From Thauera carbonicopians (GTDB lineage: Bacteria; Pseudomonadota; Gammaproteobacteria; Burkholderiales; Rhodocyclaceae): a stretch of DNA of 64,000 bases. The DNA lies in assembly GCF_025699485.1 (NCBI RefSeq), contig NZ_JANUXN010000020.1, forward strand, positions 1 to 64,000. The letters run 5' to 3'. Every line of letters starts with the position of its first letter. Position 1 is the first letter of the stretch. Made by a program: the position numbers and the translations under genes. Shown piece after piece: positions 17,690-27,052 of the stretch. Under the pieces are notes generated by a model. It was not told where the DNA came from and did not search any database. It saw only the letters and a list, made by a program, of their open reading frames with translations.

Positions 17690-17708
17690 GGGCCGGCATT
17701 GCCGGCCC
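17690..17708 (-). terminator. Short GC-rich hairpin between fdhE and selA
   Basis: Perfect 8-bp arms (17690-17697 and 17701-17708) with a 3-base loop lie 18 bp after the fdhE stop. There is no U-tract, so it may slow transcription or stabilise the fdh messages rather than end them. Confidence 0.4.
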
Positions 17709-17726
17709 CGAACATCGTTGCCGTGC

Positions 17727-18674
17727 TCAGCCGTCCGTCCGGGATTCGGTGACGCCGCCCGGAATGAACAGCGGATTCGGCCCGCTGCGCAGGTAGCCGG
17801 CTTCATCGACCAGGATGTCCAGCGCCAGCGTGGCGAGGTCGTCGGCCACCGGGTCGGCGCTGGCGTCCTTGTCGCGCAGCACCTGCTTCAGGTAGCTGTG
17901 GCAGTCGTCGCAGACTTCGGCGCGCACGGCGTCGTGGGTGGTGTTGCCCTCGGCTTCGAGCACGCGGTAGGACACCTTGTCGGTTTCGCCGCAGCTCGTG
18001 CAGTTGGCGCGCACCAGGTTCCATTCGGTGTTGCACAGCGAACAGTGCAGGTAGCGCGCGCCGGTGTATTGGCCGGCCTGGATCACGCTGGATACCGGCA
18101 GGCTGCCGCAGCAGGGGCAGACGCCGGGTACGTCGAGCCGGGCCAGGCCGGCCAGCGCGGGCTGGGCGGCCATCCAGGTCCAATACACCTGCAGCGCGGC
18201 GGCGATGAAGGGCAGGCGGGCGCTGTGCGCGGGGTCGTATTCGGTGCGCAGCACGCCATCGGCCAGGACTTCCAGTTCGGCTTCGCCGGCAGTGAGCAGC
18301 CCGGCCAGCACCGGGCGCAGCGCTTCGGGCGCATGGGCTTGCAGGCCGCCGGCGAGGGCGGCGAGGTGCTTGCGCCAGACCGGGTCACGCTGCCAGCCGT
18401 TGGCCGGCAGCACCGGCATGCCGTGTTCGCGCGCCTGCGTGCGCGCGGCATCGGACGGCAGGGGTACGGCCGGGTGGGCCTTCAGCAGGTCGTGCTGGAT
18501 GCGGCTCAGGCGGGCGAGAAAGGCGAGCCAGTCGCCCAGGGCGTGGCCGTCGGCCAGGCGTTCGAAACGCGCGGCACGGTCGGCGAAGACACTGGCCGGC
18601 ACGGGCTGCAGCACCGCGGGCGCTTCGGAGCCCTGCTGCAGATTGGCGCCGGCGGCGGTTTGGGGCAGGTTCAT
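17727..18674 (-). CDS. fdhE: Formate dehydrogenase accessory protein FdhE
   Basis: A 315-residue cytoplasmic protein needed to make active respiratory formate dehydrogenase; family members are rubredoxin-like iron proteins that act on the enzyme before export. Four CxxC motifs are visible in the second half: CPCC, CSLC, CTSC and CDDC (about residues 185-265), which bind iron. The N-terminal helical part and the [21 protein letters not shown] segment fit the family. It begins 77 bp after fdhC on the same strand with a strong hairpin in the gap. The start at 18674 (MNLPQTA) is preceded by a GAGGAAG site. Confidence 0.95.
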   Translation of the reverse strand: MNLPQTAAGANLQQGSEAPAVLQPVPASVFADRAARFERLADGHALGDWLAFLARLSRIQHDLLKAHPAVPLPSDAARTQAREHGMPVLPANGWQRDPVWRKHLAALAGGLQAHAPEALRPVLAGLLTAGEAELEVLADGVLRTEYDPAHSARLPFIAAALQVYWTWMAAQPALAGLARLDVPGVCPCCGSLPVSSVIQAGQYTGARYLHCSLCNTEWNLVRANCTSCGETDKVSYRVLEAEGNTTHDAVRAEVCDDCHSYLKQVLRDKDASADPVADDLATLALDILVDEAGYLRSGPNPLFIPGGVTESRTDG

Positions 18675-18692
18675 GTGCTTCCTCACAAGGCG

Positions 18693-18731
18693 CGGCGGGC
18701 GGGGCCCGGTCAGACCGGACACCGCCCGCCG
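18693..18731 (-). terminator. Strong stem-loop between fdhC and fdhE
   Basis: A 10-bp perfect GC stem (18693-18702 with 18722-18731) encloses a second 5-bp stem (18706-18710 with 18714-18718). It begins 21 bp after the fdhC stop. No U-tract follows, so partial termination or 3'-end protection of the structural-gene message is more likely than full termination. Confidence 0.5.
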
Positions 18732-18751
18732 TGGGTCGGGGACAGGACCGA

Positions 18752-19375
18752 TCAGTCCTTGCCCGTCATCTGGCGGTACCAGCCACGGTGGTGCTGCTTG
18801 GCCCAGGCCCGCGTCACCGTGCCGTAGAGCATGGCGCGGATGGTGCCGCGGGTCCAGATCGCGGCATACACGTGCACGAAGATCAGGCCGATCATGAACG
18901 CGGCGGCGGCGGCATGCACCACCACGGCGATGCGCACCAGCTCGGTCGGGAAGTCGAACTGGCTGCGCCACATCACCACGCCCGAGACGGTGATCAGCAC
19001 CATGCACAGCGTCAGCAGCCAGAACAGCAGCTTCTGGCCGCCGTTGTACTTGCCTTGCTCGGGCATGTCGTGGTCGTTGCCGTCCACCATCTTGCCGACC
19101 TTGGACAGCCAGTCCCAGTCCTTCCCGCCCATCAGGTTGAGGCTGGCGAAGCGGAAGAACATGATGACGAAGAACACCGCCATCACCACGCCGATCCAGG
19201 GGTGCAGGATGCGCGCCCAGGTGCCGCCGCCGAACAGATTGACCAGCGGGAACAGCGCGGGGTGGAAAAAGGCCAGACCGGACAGCGCGAGCAGGATGAA
19301 GCAGATGCCCACGATCCAGTGGTTGGCGCGCTCGGAGGCGTTGTAACGCTGCAGGTCACGCGGATTGCGGATCAT
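18752..19375 (-). CDS. fdhC: Formate dehydrogenase cytochrome b556 subunit (gamma)
   Basis: A 207-residue membrane protein of the FdnI/FdoI family, which takes electrons from the iron-sulfur subunit and reduces quinone through two b hemes. Four transmembrane helices are visible ([73 protein letters not shown]) with the expected heme His residues in NHW, HPW, VVHA and FVHVY. The ATG overlaps the fdhB stop by four bases. Spacing to fdhE is 77 bp. Confidence 0.95.
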   Translation of the reverse strand: MIRNPRDLQRYNASERANHWIVGICFILLALSGLAFFHPALFPLVNLFGGGTWARILHPWIGVVMAVFFVIMFFRFASLNLMGGKDWDWLSKVGKMVDGNDHDMPEQGKYNGGQKLLFWLLTLCMVLITVSGVVMWRSQFDFPTELVRIAVVVHAAAAAFMIGLIFVHVYAAIWTRGTIRAMLYGTVTRAWAKQHHRGWYRQMTGKD

Positions 19376-20259
19376 TTTGCGTCCTCCTTTTCCATTTCCG
19401 CTTCGAGCTCCTTGGAGACCTCGTTCGGACCCTTCATGACGTAATGGAACAGGCTGCCGATGGCCGTGGCGCCCAGCGCGAGCAGGGCGAGCGGCTTGGC
19501 GACGCCCTTCCACAGCGCCACGGTCGGGCTGATCTGCGGGTTCTCCGGCAGGTCGGCGTACAGCGTCGGCTTGTCGGCATGGTGCAGCACGTACATCACG
19601 TGGGTGCCGCCGACGCCTTGCGGATCGTAGAGGCCGGCGTTCTGGTAGCCGCGATCCTTGAGGTCGTCGATGCGCGCCTCGGCGTAATGCACCATGTCCT
19701 CCTTGGCGCCGAACTTGATCGCGCCGGTCGGACAGGCTTTGGCACAGGCGGGTGCCTGGCCGACCGCGACGCGGTCGGAGCACAGCGAGCACTTGTAGGC
19801 CTTGTTGTCCGTCTTCGACAGCCGCGGGATGTTGAACGGACAGCCGGTGATGCAGTAGCCGCAGCCGACGCAGTTCTCCTGGTGGAAATCGACGATGCCG
19901 TTGGAGTACTGGATGATGGCGCCCGGCGAGGGACAGGCCTTCAGGCAGCCGGGGTCGGCGCAGTGCATGCAGCCGTCCTTGCGGATGAGCCATTCGAGCC
20001 TGCCGTTCTCCTCGACCTCGGTGAAGCGCATCAGCGTCCACGTCTTGTCGTCGAGATCCTGCGGGTTGTCGTAGATGCCGACGTTGTTGCCCACTTCCGG
20101 GCGGATGTCGTTCCACTCCATGCATGCCGCCTGGCAGGCCTTGCAGCCGATGCAGGCGGACACGTCGATGAGCTTGGCGACTTCGGTGGTTTCGCGCACC
20201 TTGGGCGCCTCGGTGGTGGTCGCCGAGCGCCGCGCGATGTCTAGCGATTGCAGTGCCAT
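19372..20259 (-). CDS. fdhB: Formate dehydrogenase iron-sulfur subunit (beta)
   Basis: A 295-residue ferredoxin-like subunit of the FdnH/FdoH family. Four Cys clusters for four [4Fe-4S] centres are visible: [11 protein letters not shown] (from residue 36), [24 protein letters not shown] and CSLCSDRV, followed by [14 protein letters not shown]-terminal transmembrane helix ([20 protein letters not shown]) anchors the protein, as in E. coli FdnH. It starts 10 bp after fdhA and overlaps fdhC. It carries electrons from the catalytic subunit to the cytochrome b subunit at the outer face of the membrane. Confidence 0.97.
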   Translation of the reverse strand: MALQSLDIARRSATTTEAPKVRETTEVAKLIDVSACIGCKACQAACMEWNDIRPEVGNNVGIYDNPQDLDDKTWTLMRFTEVEENGRLEWLIRKDGCMHCADPGCLKACPSPGAIIQYSNGIVDFHQENCVGCGYCITGCPFNIPRLSKTDNKAYKCSLCSDRVAVGQAPACAKACPTGAIKFGAKEDMVHYAEARIDDLKDRGYQNAGLYDPQGVGGTHVMYVLHHADKPTLYADLPENPQISPTVALWKGVAKPLALLALGATAIGSLFHYVMKGPNEVSKELEAEMEKEDAK

Positions 20260-20269
20260 GGGACCTCCC

Positions 20270-23200
20270 CTATGCCTTCTCGATGTCCACCAGGAACGCC
20301 TTGTACTCCGGCGTCTGGCTGTTGGCGTCGCCCACGAACGGCGTCAGGGTGTTGGTGATGTAGCCCGGTTTGGTCTCACCCTTGAAGCCGTAGTGCAGCG
20401 GGATGCCCACCGTATGGACCTTGCGGCCCTCCACCGTCAGCACCGGGATGCGCCGGGTCACCACCGCCACCGCCTTGATGTGGCCGCGGTTGGAGCGCAC
20501 GGTGACGACGTCGCCCTTGCGGATGCCCTTCTCGGCCGCCAGTTCCTCGGAAATCTCGACGAAGTGCTCCGGCTGGAGGATCGCGTTGATCTTCGAGGTC
20601 TTGGTCCAGAAGTGGAAGTGCTCGGCCAGGCGGTAGGTGGTGGCGACATAGGGGAATTCGTCGGCCTTGCCGAACACTTCCATGTCGCCCTTGTACACCC
20701 GTGCCGCCGGGTTGCTGACCACCGCGGGCACGTCCGGATGCATCGGGTTCTTGCCCAATGGCGTCTCGAACGGCTCGTAGTGCTCGGGGAAGGGCCCTTC
20801 CACCATGCCGGGCGCGAACAGGCGGGCAACGCCCTCGCCGGTCATGATGAAGGCACCGACGCCCTCTTCCGGCGCGGCGTTGGGCCGCATGTCGGGCACG
20901 TCGTTGCCGCCCCAGGCCTTGCCGTTCCAGTGGAGGATGTTGCGGCTCGGGTCCCACGGCTTGCCGCTGGCGTCGCAGGAGGCGCGGTTGTACAGGATGC
21001 GGCGGTTGGCCGGCCAGGCGAAGCCCCAGTTGAGCGACTGGCCGAGGCCGGTCGGGTCGCTGTTGTCGCGCCGTGCGGTGAGGTTGCCGGCCTGCGACCA
21101 CATGCCCGAATACAGCCAGTTGCCGCAGGCCGTGGAGCCGTCGTTGCGCAGCACGGCGAAGCCCGCGACCTGTTCGCCGGCCTTGACCGTGACGTTGCCG
21201 CTGGCGTCGGCCAGGTCGCTGACCGCATAGCCGCTGATCTCGCGCGCCAGCTCTTCCGCGGACGGATGGCTGGGAATGCGGTAGGGCCAGTGCAGCTTCA
21301 TCAACTGCTCGGGGAAGGCGCCGCCTTCGCTGGTGTACATCGCCCGCAGCCGGGTGAACAGCTGGCCGAGGATCTCGGTGTCCTCACGCGTTTCACCCGG
21401 GCCGTCGGCAGCCTTCCAGTGCCACTGGATGACGCGGCTGGAGTTGGTGAAGCTGCCCTCGTGCTCGGCGAACAGCGCCGCCGGCAGGCGGAACACCTCG
21501 GTCTGGATCTGCGCCGGATCGACCTTGTTCAACTCACCGTGGTTCTTCCAGAACTCGGACGTGTCGGTGGCCAGCGGGTCGATCACCACCAGGTACTTCA
21601 GCTTGGACAGCGCGGCCGAGACCTTGCCCTTGTTGGCGACCGAGGCCAGCGGGTTGAAGCCCTGGCAGGCGAAGCCGTTCATGCGGCCCTGGTGCATGCG
21701 CTCGAACATCGCCAGCACGTCGTAGGCGGTGTCCTGCTTGGGCAGCCAGTCGTAGCCGAAGTTGTTGTCGGCGGTGGCATTCGGGCCGTAGAAGGCCTTC
21801 AGCAGGCTGACGAAGAACTTGGAGTAGTTGCTCCAGTAGTTCATCTGCCCCGGGCGCAGCATCTTCGGCGTCCGCTTGGTGACGAAGCTCTCCAGCGTCG
21901 GCTCGGCGTCGGTCGGCTCGTGCAGGTAACCCGGCAGGCTCTCGCCGAACAGGCACTGGTCGGTGATGCCCTGCACGTTGGCGTGGCCGCGCAGTGCGTT
22001 GATGCCGCCGCCGGCCATGCCCATGTTGCCCAGCAGCAACTGGATCATCGCCATCGTGCGGATGTTCTGCGAACCCACCGAGTGCTGCGTCCAGCCCAGC
22101 GCGTACAGGATGGTCATCGTGCGATTGGGCGCCGAGCATTCGGCGATCATTTCGCAGACCTTCAGGAAGGCATCCTTCGGCGTGCCGGTGATGCGGCTGA
22201 CGGTGTCGGCGTCGTAGCGGGCGAAGTGCTTCTTCATCAACTGGAAGACGCAGTTCGGGTCCTGCAGCGTCGGATCGACCCTGGCGTAGCCGTCCTCGCC
22301 CATCTGGTAGCTCCAGGTGGACTTGTCGTAGTTGCGCTTGTCGGCGTTGTAGCCGCTGAACAGGCCGTCCTCGAAACCGAAGTCGGGGTTGATCAGGAAG
22401 GGCGCATTGGTGTGCGTCTTCACGTACTCGTGCTGGATCTTGTCGTTTTCCAGCAGGTAGTGGATGACGCCCGACAGGAAGGCGATGTCCGAGCCCGCGC
22501 GGATCGGCGCGTAGTAGTCCGACACGGCCGCGGAGCGGGTGAAGCGGGGGTCGACGACGACCAGCCTGGCCTTGCGGCCCTGCTTCGCTTCCTGCACCCA
22601 CTTGAAGCCGCAGATGTGGGCTTCGGCGGCGTTGCCACCCATGATCAGGACGAGGTCGGCATTCTTGATGTCGACCCAGTGGTTGGTCATCGAACCACGC
22701 CCGAAGGTCGGAGCCAGACTGGCTACCGTGGGAGCGTGTCAGATGCGTGCCTGGGTGTCGAATGCAACCGCGCCAAGGCCGCGCAGGACCTTGTGGGTGA
22801 GGTATCCCGGTTCGTTGGAAGCGGCGGAGCTGGCGAGGAAACCGAAGGTGTTCCAGCGGTTGACCGTCAGGCCGGCGTCGTTCTTCTCGATGAAGTTGGC
22901 ATCGCGGTCGGCCTTCATGTGCCTGGCGATGCGGTCGAAGGCTTCGTCCCAGGAAATGCGCTTCCACTCGTTGCTGCCGGGTTCGCGCACTTCGGGGTGG
23001 GTCAGGCGCAGCGGGCTGTGGACCATGTCCAGCAGGCCGGCGCCCTTCGGACAGAGGCTGCCCCGGTTGACCGGGTTGTCCGGGTCGCCCTCGATGTGGA
23101 AGATCCGTGCCTTGGCGTTCTTCGACTTGTCGCCCATCGAATAGACCAGCGTTCCACAGGATACGGAACAGTAAGGACAGATGCTGCGTGTTTCGGTGGC

Positions 23201-23326
23201 GTGCGCGAGCTTGTACTGACGAACTTCGGCCAGTGCCGCGGTGGGTGCGAAACCCATCGTGGCCAGGCTCGAACCCGTCATGCCCGCCGCGCAGACCTTG
23301 AAGAATCCGCGTCTCGAGACGTTCAT
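20270..23326 (-). CDS. fdhA: Selenocysteine-containing formate dehydrogenase, catalytic subunit (Fdh-N/Fdh-O type)
   Basis: A 1018-residue molybdopterin enzyme oxidising formate to CO2 in the periplasm. It appears as two open frames joined by UGA at 22739-22741; reading this as selenocysteine gives Sec196, the same position as in E. coli FdnG. The N-terminus [15 protein letters not shown] is a Tat signal. CPYCSVSC (residues 50-57) starts the [4Fe-4S] site. The residues after Sec are [15 protein letters not shown], as in the family. A SECIS hairpin directly follows the UGA. The catalytic His follows Sec. The gene leads the fdhA-fdhB-fdhC block, with fdhE and selA behind. A disrupted gene is excluded by the continuous family match on both sides and by selA, selB and selC in the window. 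Confidence 0.96.
22696..22738 (-). promoter_or_regulatory. SECIS element (bacterial type) within fdhA
   Basis: Directly after the UGA, the RNA pairs CACGCUC (22732-22738) with GGGCGUG (22696-22702; 7 bp, one G-U). An apical stem AGCCA/UGGCU (22712-22724) closes a GUC loop. Distance and apical GU resemble the E. coli fdhF and fdnG elements, which SelB binds in the coding region. Confidence 0.85.
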
Positions 23327-23408
23327 GGTTCCCTCCGCCTTCGTTGGTTTGCATGGCTGTGTGGACAGCTACCGCCAATGGAAACATAAAACCATATGAA
23401 ATGTAAGG

Positions 23409-23425
23409 CATAGGTTTACCCTATG
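23409..23425. promoter_or_regulatory. Palindrome upstream of fdhA
   Basis: CATAGG at 23409-23414 and its complement CCTATG at 23420-23425 form a 6-bp palindrome with a 5-base spacer, 83 bp upstream of the fdhA start. The flanking region is AT-rich (TTTTATG near 23375) and is the likely promoter region. The regulator is unknown. Confidence 0.35.
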
Positions 23426-23482
23426 GAGGAGAGGGGCGATCCAGACGGGATAAACGATCGGATGCCATTGGTTTCGCCGGGG

Positions 23483-24433
23483 CTAGCCGTGCTGTCCGGC
23501 GGCCTCTCCGGGCCGCCGATGTGCCGCGATGCAGGACACCACGCTCATCGACACCAGCAGGAAGGCGGCGACTTCCAGCGCCGTCGGCAGCCGCTGCTCC
23601 CAGGCGAAGCCGTACAGCAGCGCGAATAGGGTCTCGAACAGGATCATCTGGCCGACCAGGGTCAGCGGCAGCAGGCGGCTCATGCGGTTCCACAGCGCGT
23701 TGCCGGCGATCGAGGCGAAGAAGGCCAGGCCGGCGGCGACGCCGGCGAGCCGGAGCCAGTCGGTGGTGGCATGCGACGAGTTGTCGAGCAGCGCGGCGAA
23801 CGGCAGCAGCGCAAGCGTTAGCGCGCCGGTGACGACGCCGGTCAGCAGGTTCCAGTCGTGGGCGGCGATGCGTTGCAGCCGCGCCAGCCAGCGGCTGTTG
23901 GCGACGGCGAACCAGGTCCATGTCGCCAGCGCGCCCAGTGCGCACAGCAGGCCGGCGAGCTGGCGTTCGGTGGAACCCGAGGCCGGTGCCGCCAGCGCCT
24001 GCCAGCCGATGCACAATGCGCCCGCTGCGCAGAAAACGAGCGAGAGCGTGAGCTTGCGCAGCGGCACCGCACCGGCGTTGCGGCTGCCGATGATCGTCAC
24101 CGCCACCGGCAGGAAGCCGATGACGAGCGAAGTCATGGCGATGCCGCCGAGCTGCACCGCGGTGGACAGCAGCGCGTAGTAGGCAATGTTGCCGACCAGC
24201 GCCAGGCTGCCGACGCCGATCCATTCGCGCCGAGTCAGCCCCGGCAGCACGATGCGCCGCCGCGGCGCGAGCAGCGCAGCGGACAGCAGGCCGTAGAACA
24301 GGTAGCGGCCGAAGGTCAGGTGCAGCGGGCTGAAGTCGCTGACCAGCTCGGGCGCCAGGAACACCAGGCCCCACAAGGCGCCGGCGCCAGCGCCGCAGAG
24401 GATTCCGATCGTGGTTTGCGAACCGCCCGGCAT
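23483..24433 (-). CDS. DMT-superfamily (EamA) transporter
   Basis: A 316-residue membrane protein with about ten hydrophobic helices in two EamA halves, starting GILCGAGAGALWGLVFLAPE. EamA proteins export or import small metabolites such as amino acids; the substrate here cannot be told. The start at 24433 (MPGGSQTT) is preceded by a moderate site (GGAAGAC). It is followed downstream by fdhA in the same orientation 157 bp away, but separate promoters are likely. The AraC-type gene 83 bp upstream on the same strand may control it. Confidence 0.87.
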   Translation of the reverse strand: MPGGSQTTIGILCGAGAGALWGLVFLAPELVSDFSPLHLTFGRYLFYGLLSAALLAPRRRIVLPGLTRREWIGVGSLALVGNIAYYALLSTAVQLGGIAMTSLVIGFLPVAVTIIGSRNAGAVPLRKLTLSLVFCAAGALCIGWQALAAPASGSTERQLAGLLCALGALATWTWFAVANSRWLARLQRIAAHDWNLLTGVVTGALTLALLPFAALLDNSSHATTDWLRLAGVAAGLAFFASIAGNALWNRMSRLLPLTLVGQMILFETLFALLYGFAWEQRLPTALEVAAFLLVSMSVVSCIAAHRRPGEAAGQHG

Positions 24434-24515
24434 GTCTGTCTTCCTTGTCTGGTGAAGGCGACAGGCTAGGCATCCGCGCCGGGCGGGTCTTGTCGAAAGC
24501 TGCCGGGTTTTGGGC

Positions 24516-25256
24516 TCAGGCTCCTGCGGCTTTTCGCCGATAGGCCGCCGGCGTCATGCCGCAGGCCTTGCGCACTGCGCGGGTCAATGCGCTCTGGTCG
24601 GAAAAGCCGGCGCGCAGGGCGATTTCGGCGATCGGCAGTTCGGTCGTCGCCAGCCAGCGCAGCACCTGCTCCAGCCGGCGTTCGGCCAGCCAGGCATGCG
24701 GCGTGGTGCCGAGCTCCTCGCGGAACACCGCATGCAGGCGGCTGGTGCTCAGCCTGGCCTGCACCGCCATGTCGGCGACCGTCCAGCCGAGCGCGTGCTC
24801 GGTGCCCATGGCGGCGAGCAGCCCGGCGAGGCGGGAAACCGGCCGCGGCGGCGCCTCGGCGAGCGCGTCGAGCAGCAGCGGCGTCCACAGCGCCGTGTTT
24901 CGGGCCGGCACGCCGCCTTCCAGCGCAGCGCCCATGTAGTCGATCAGATGCGCTGCGGCCGGCGTGACGGTGACGAAACGGCGTGCCGCAAGGCTATCCA
25001 TCGCCTGTGCGTCGGGGAGGTCGACCACCAGGAAGCGGTTCGGCTGGCGGCCTTCCTGCGCATGGCGCGTCCCGGCCGGCACGTAGGCCGCCCGCGTCCG
25101 ATCGAGCCGCGCGCCCTGCCCTTCGAGCTCGATGTCGAGCGAGCCGGCGAGCGGCAGCACGAGCTGGGCGAAATCGTGGGCATGGGCGTGGCCGTCCGTA
25201 CCGTAGCTGCGGATCGAGATTGCTGGCGGCGGGGTGTCGGGTTCGTTCTGGCTCAT
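24516..25256 (-). CDS. AraC-family transcriptional regulator
   Basis: A 246-residue regulator with an N-terminal cupin-like sensing domain (HAHDFAQLVLPLAGSLDIELEG, then YVPAGTRHAQEG) and a C-terminal AraC double helix-turn-helix (ADMAVQARLSTSRLHAVFREELG, then IAEIALRAGFSDQSALTRAVRKACGMTP). The effector is unknown. I start at the ATG 25256 (MSQNEPD); longer frames lack family features. It is transcribed toward the DMT transporter gene and away from the short-chain dehydrogenase gene, so it could control either. Confidence 0.88.
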   Translation of the reverse strand: MSQNEPDTPPPAISIRSYGTDGHAHAHDFAQLVLPLAGSLDIELEGQGARLDRTRAAYVPAGTRHAQEGRQPNRFLVVDLPDAQAMDSLAARRFVTVTPAAAHLIDYMGAALEGGVPARNTALWTPLLLDALAEAPPRPVSRLAGLLAAMGTEHALGWTVADMAVQARLSTSRLHAVFREELGTTPHAWLAERRLEQVLRWLATTELPIAEIALRAGFSDQSALTRAVRKACGMTPAAYRRKAAGA

Positions 25257-25507
25257 TGCTGGCGGCGTCCCGAATGGGGCAGGTGCGCATCGGGATGGCG
25301 GCTGCAGTATGTATCGTCTGTCGGGCTGTGGACAACCATCGCCGCGGCGGAGATGTCCGCTATCGGAGACGTCCCCCGCGCCGTCGATGCCCGGTGCCCG
25401 CACGTTTCCTCGAGCGGGAACAGCGCCTAACATGTGCGGCCTGGCCGCGGCCGACGCAAGTTCCGCGTCGTGGCACGAGTCGTTTGATCCGAAAGGAGCC
25501 GTTCATC

Positions 25508-26212
25508 ATGACCCAGACCGCATCCGCCCCTTCCATTCTCATCATCGGCGCATCGAGAGGCATCGGCCTCGGCCTGGTGAGTGAATACCTGTCCCGGGGA
25601 TGGCAGGTCATCGCCACCGAGCGCAAGCCCTCTCCCGGCTCCGCGCTCGGCCGCCTGGCGCAGGAGTCGGCAGGCGCATTGCGTGTCGAAGCGATCGACA
25701 TCGACCAGCCCGATCAGATCGCTGCCCTGGCGGCGCGCCTGCAGGGCGTTTCGCTGGACGTCCTGCTCGTCAATGCCGGCGTGATCGACAGCCCCCGGCT
25801 GCCCATCGGCGAGGTCGGCACTGCGGAATTCGTGCGCCTGATGGTGACCAATGCCCTGAGCCCCTTGCGCGTCATCGAAGCACTGGCCGCGCTGGTCAAG
25901 CCCCAGGGCAGCATCGCCGCGATGTCGTCGGGGCTGGGCAGCATCGCCGGCAACACCGAAGGCGGTTCCGAGCTGTACCGCGCCAGCAAGGCCGCGCTGA
26001 ACATGCTGCTGCGCAGCTACACCGCCCGTGCCGGCGGCGAGCGCACCGTGCTGGCCTTGATGCCGGGCTGGGTGCGCACCGACATGGGCGGTCCGGATGC
26101 GGCGATCAGCGTGGAAGAAAGCGCGAAGGGGCTGGCCGACACCATTGCCCGACACCAGGGTGAGCGCGGCACGATATTCGTCGATTACCAGGACAAGCCG
26201 ATCCCCTGGTAA
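25508..26212 (+). CDS. Short-chain dehydrogenase/reductase (SDR)
   Basis: A 234-residue NAD(P)-dependent oxidoreductase of the SDR family. The cofactor motif is IGASRGIGLG (residues 14-23), the stability motif is LVNAG, the catalytic Ser lies in MSSGLGSIAG and the YxxxK pair is YRASK. It is short for the family and close to the Rossmann-core-only, C-factor-like SDRs. The substrate is unknown. ATG at 25508 follows a GAAAGGAG site at good spacing. It is divergent from the AraC gene. Confidence 0.92.
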   Translation: MTQTASAPSILIIGASRGIGLGLVSEYLSRGWQVIATERKPSPGSALGRLAQESAGALRVEAIDIDQPDQIAALAARLQGVSLDVLLVNAGVIDSPRLPIGEVGTAEFVRLMVTNALSPLRVIEALAALVKPQGSIAAMSSGLGSIAGNTEGGSELYRASKAALNMLLRSYTARAGGERTVLALMPGWVRTDMGGPDAAISVEESAKGLADTIARHQGERGTIFVDYQDKPIPW

Positions 26213-26277
26213 GGAGGTCGATGGCGTGCGGCGGTCGGCCGGGGCTGGGCGGGGCCCGGCCCGCCGCCCGCAGCGCT

Positions 26278-27033
26278 TCAGTCCAGGCCGGAGAAATCCG
26301 GCTTGCGCTTCTCGAGGAAGGCCGCGAAGGCCTCACGAGCTGCAGGCCCCTTCGTCCGGACCACGAAGGCGTCGGCTTCTCGCTTGATGCGGGCCAGCAC
26401 TTCGTCGGTATTCCTGAGCAAGGCCTTGGTCTGCAGCACGGAGCCGGCGGGCAGCCGGCTCAGGCGCCGTGCCTGCGCCAGCGCGAAGTCCAGCACCGGC
26501 TGCTCGCTGACGACCCGATTGACCAGGCCGATTTCCCGGGCTTCGCCGGCGGACAGCGGGTCGCCGAACAGCAGCGCTTCGGCTGCCTGCTGATGCCCGG
26601 CGAGCCGCGGCAGCAGCAGGCTGGACGCGCCTTCGGGGACCAGGCCGAGGGCGACGAAGGGAAACGAGAAGCGGGCGCTGTCCTGCGCATAGACCAGGTC
26701 GCAGTGGAACAGCATCGTCGCGCCGACGCCGACCGCGAGTCCATTGACGGCGGCGACAATCGGCTTTTTCACTTGGACGAGCGCATTCAGGAAATGGAAG
26801 GGCGGCGCATCCACGCTGTCCGGGGGGTACTCTAGGAAGTCCTGGAGATCGTTCCCCGCCGAGAAGGCGTCGCCTCTGCCGGTGATCAGGATCACCGACA
26901 CGGCGGCATCCGCGTCCGCCGCGACCAGCGCTTCACGCAGCTGGTCGTACATCGCCCCGGTGAAGGCGTTCTTCTTCTCCGGCCGGTTCAGCTCGATGAC
27001 TTGGACGCCATGCTGGCGGGAGCACTCGATCAT
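26278..27033 (-). CDS. Enoyl-CoA hydratase/isomerase family protein
   Basis: A 251-residue crotonase-fold protein that hydrates or isomerises an acyl-CoA. Visible hallmarks are ELNRPEKKNAFTGAM, AFSAGNDLQDF (oxyanion hole) and VPEGASSLLLPRLAG (second catalytic region). The AGND variant and the substitution pattern resemble the family members called enoyl-CoA delta-isomerase/hydratase-like; substrate unknown. Start at 27033 (MIECSRQHG) is chosen over 27081, which adds poorly fitting residues. The gene lies just downstream of a quinone reductase gene on the same strand (19 bp), so they probably form an operon. Confidence 0.9.
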   Translation of the reverse strand: MIECSRQHGVQVIELNRPEKKNAFTGAMYDQLREALVAADADAAVSVILITGRGDAFSAGNDLQDFLEYPPDSVDAPPFHFLNALVQVKKPIVAAVNGLAVGVGATMLFHCDLVYAQDSARFSFPFVALGLVPEGASSLLLPRLAGHQQAAEALLFGDPLSAGEAREIGLVNRVVSEQPVLDFALAQARRLSRLPAGSVLQTKALLRNTDEVLARIKREADAFVVRTKGPAAREAFAAFLEKRKPDFSGLD

Positions 27034-27052
27034 CCATGTTCTCCTGACGGGA

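Noticed and set aside
20270-23326. fdhA as a pseudogene broken by a stop codon
   Set aside because: The stop is UGA at residue 196 with a SECIS hairpin, and selA, selB and selC are present.
20075-23389. A 1104-codon plus-strand open frame across the formate dehydrogenase genes
   Set aside because: It is antisense to fdhA and fdhB, has no domain, and arises from high GC codon bias.
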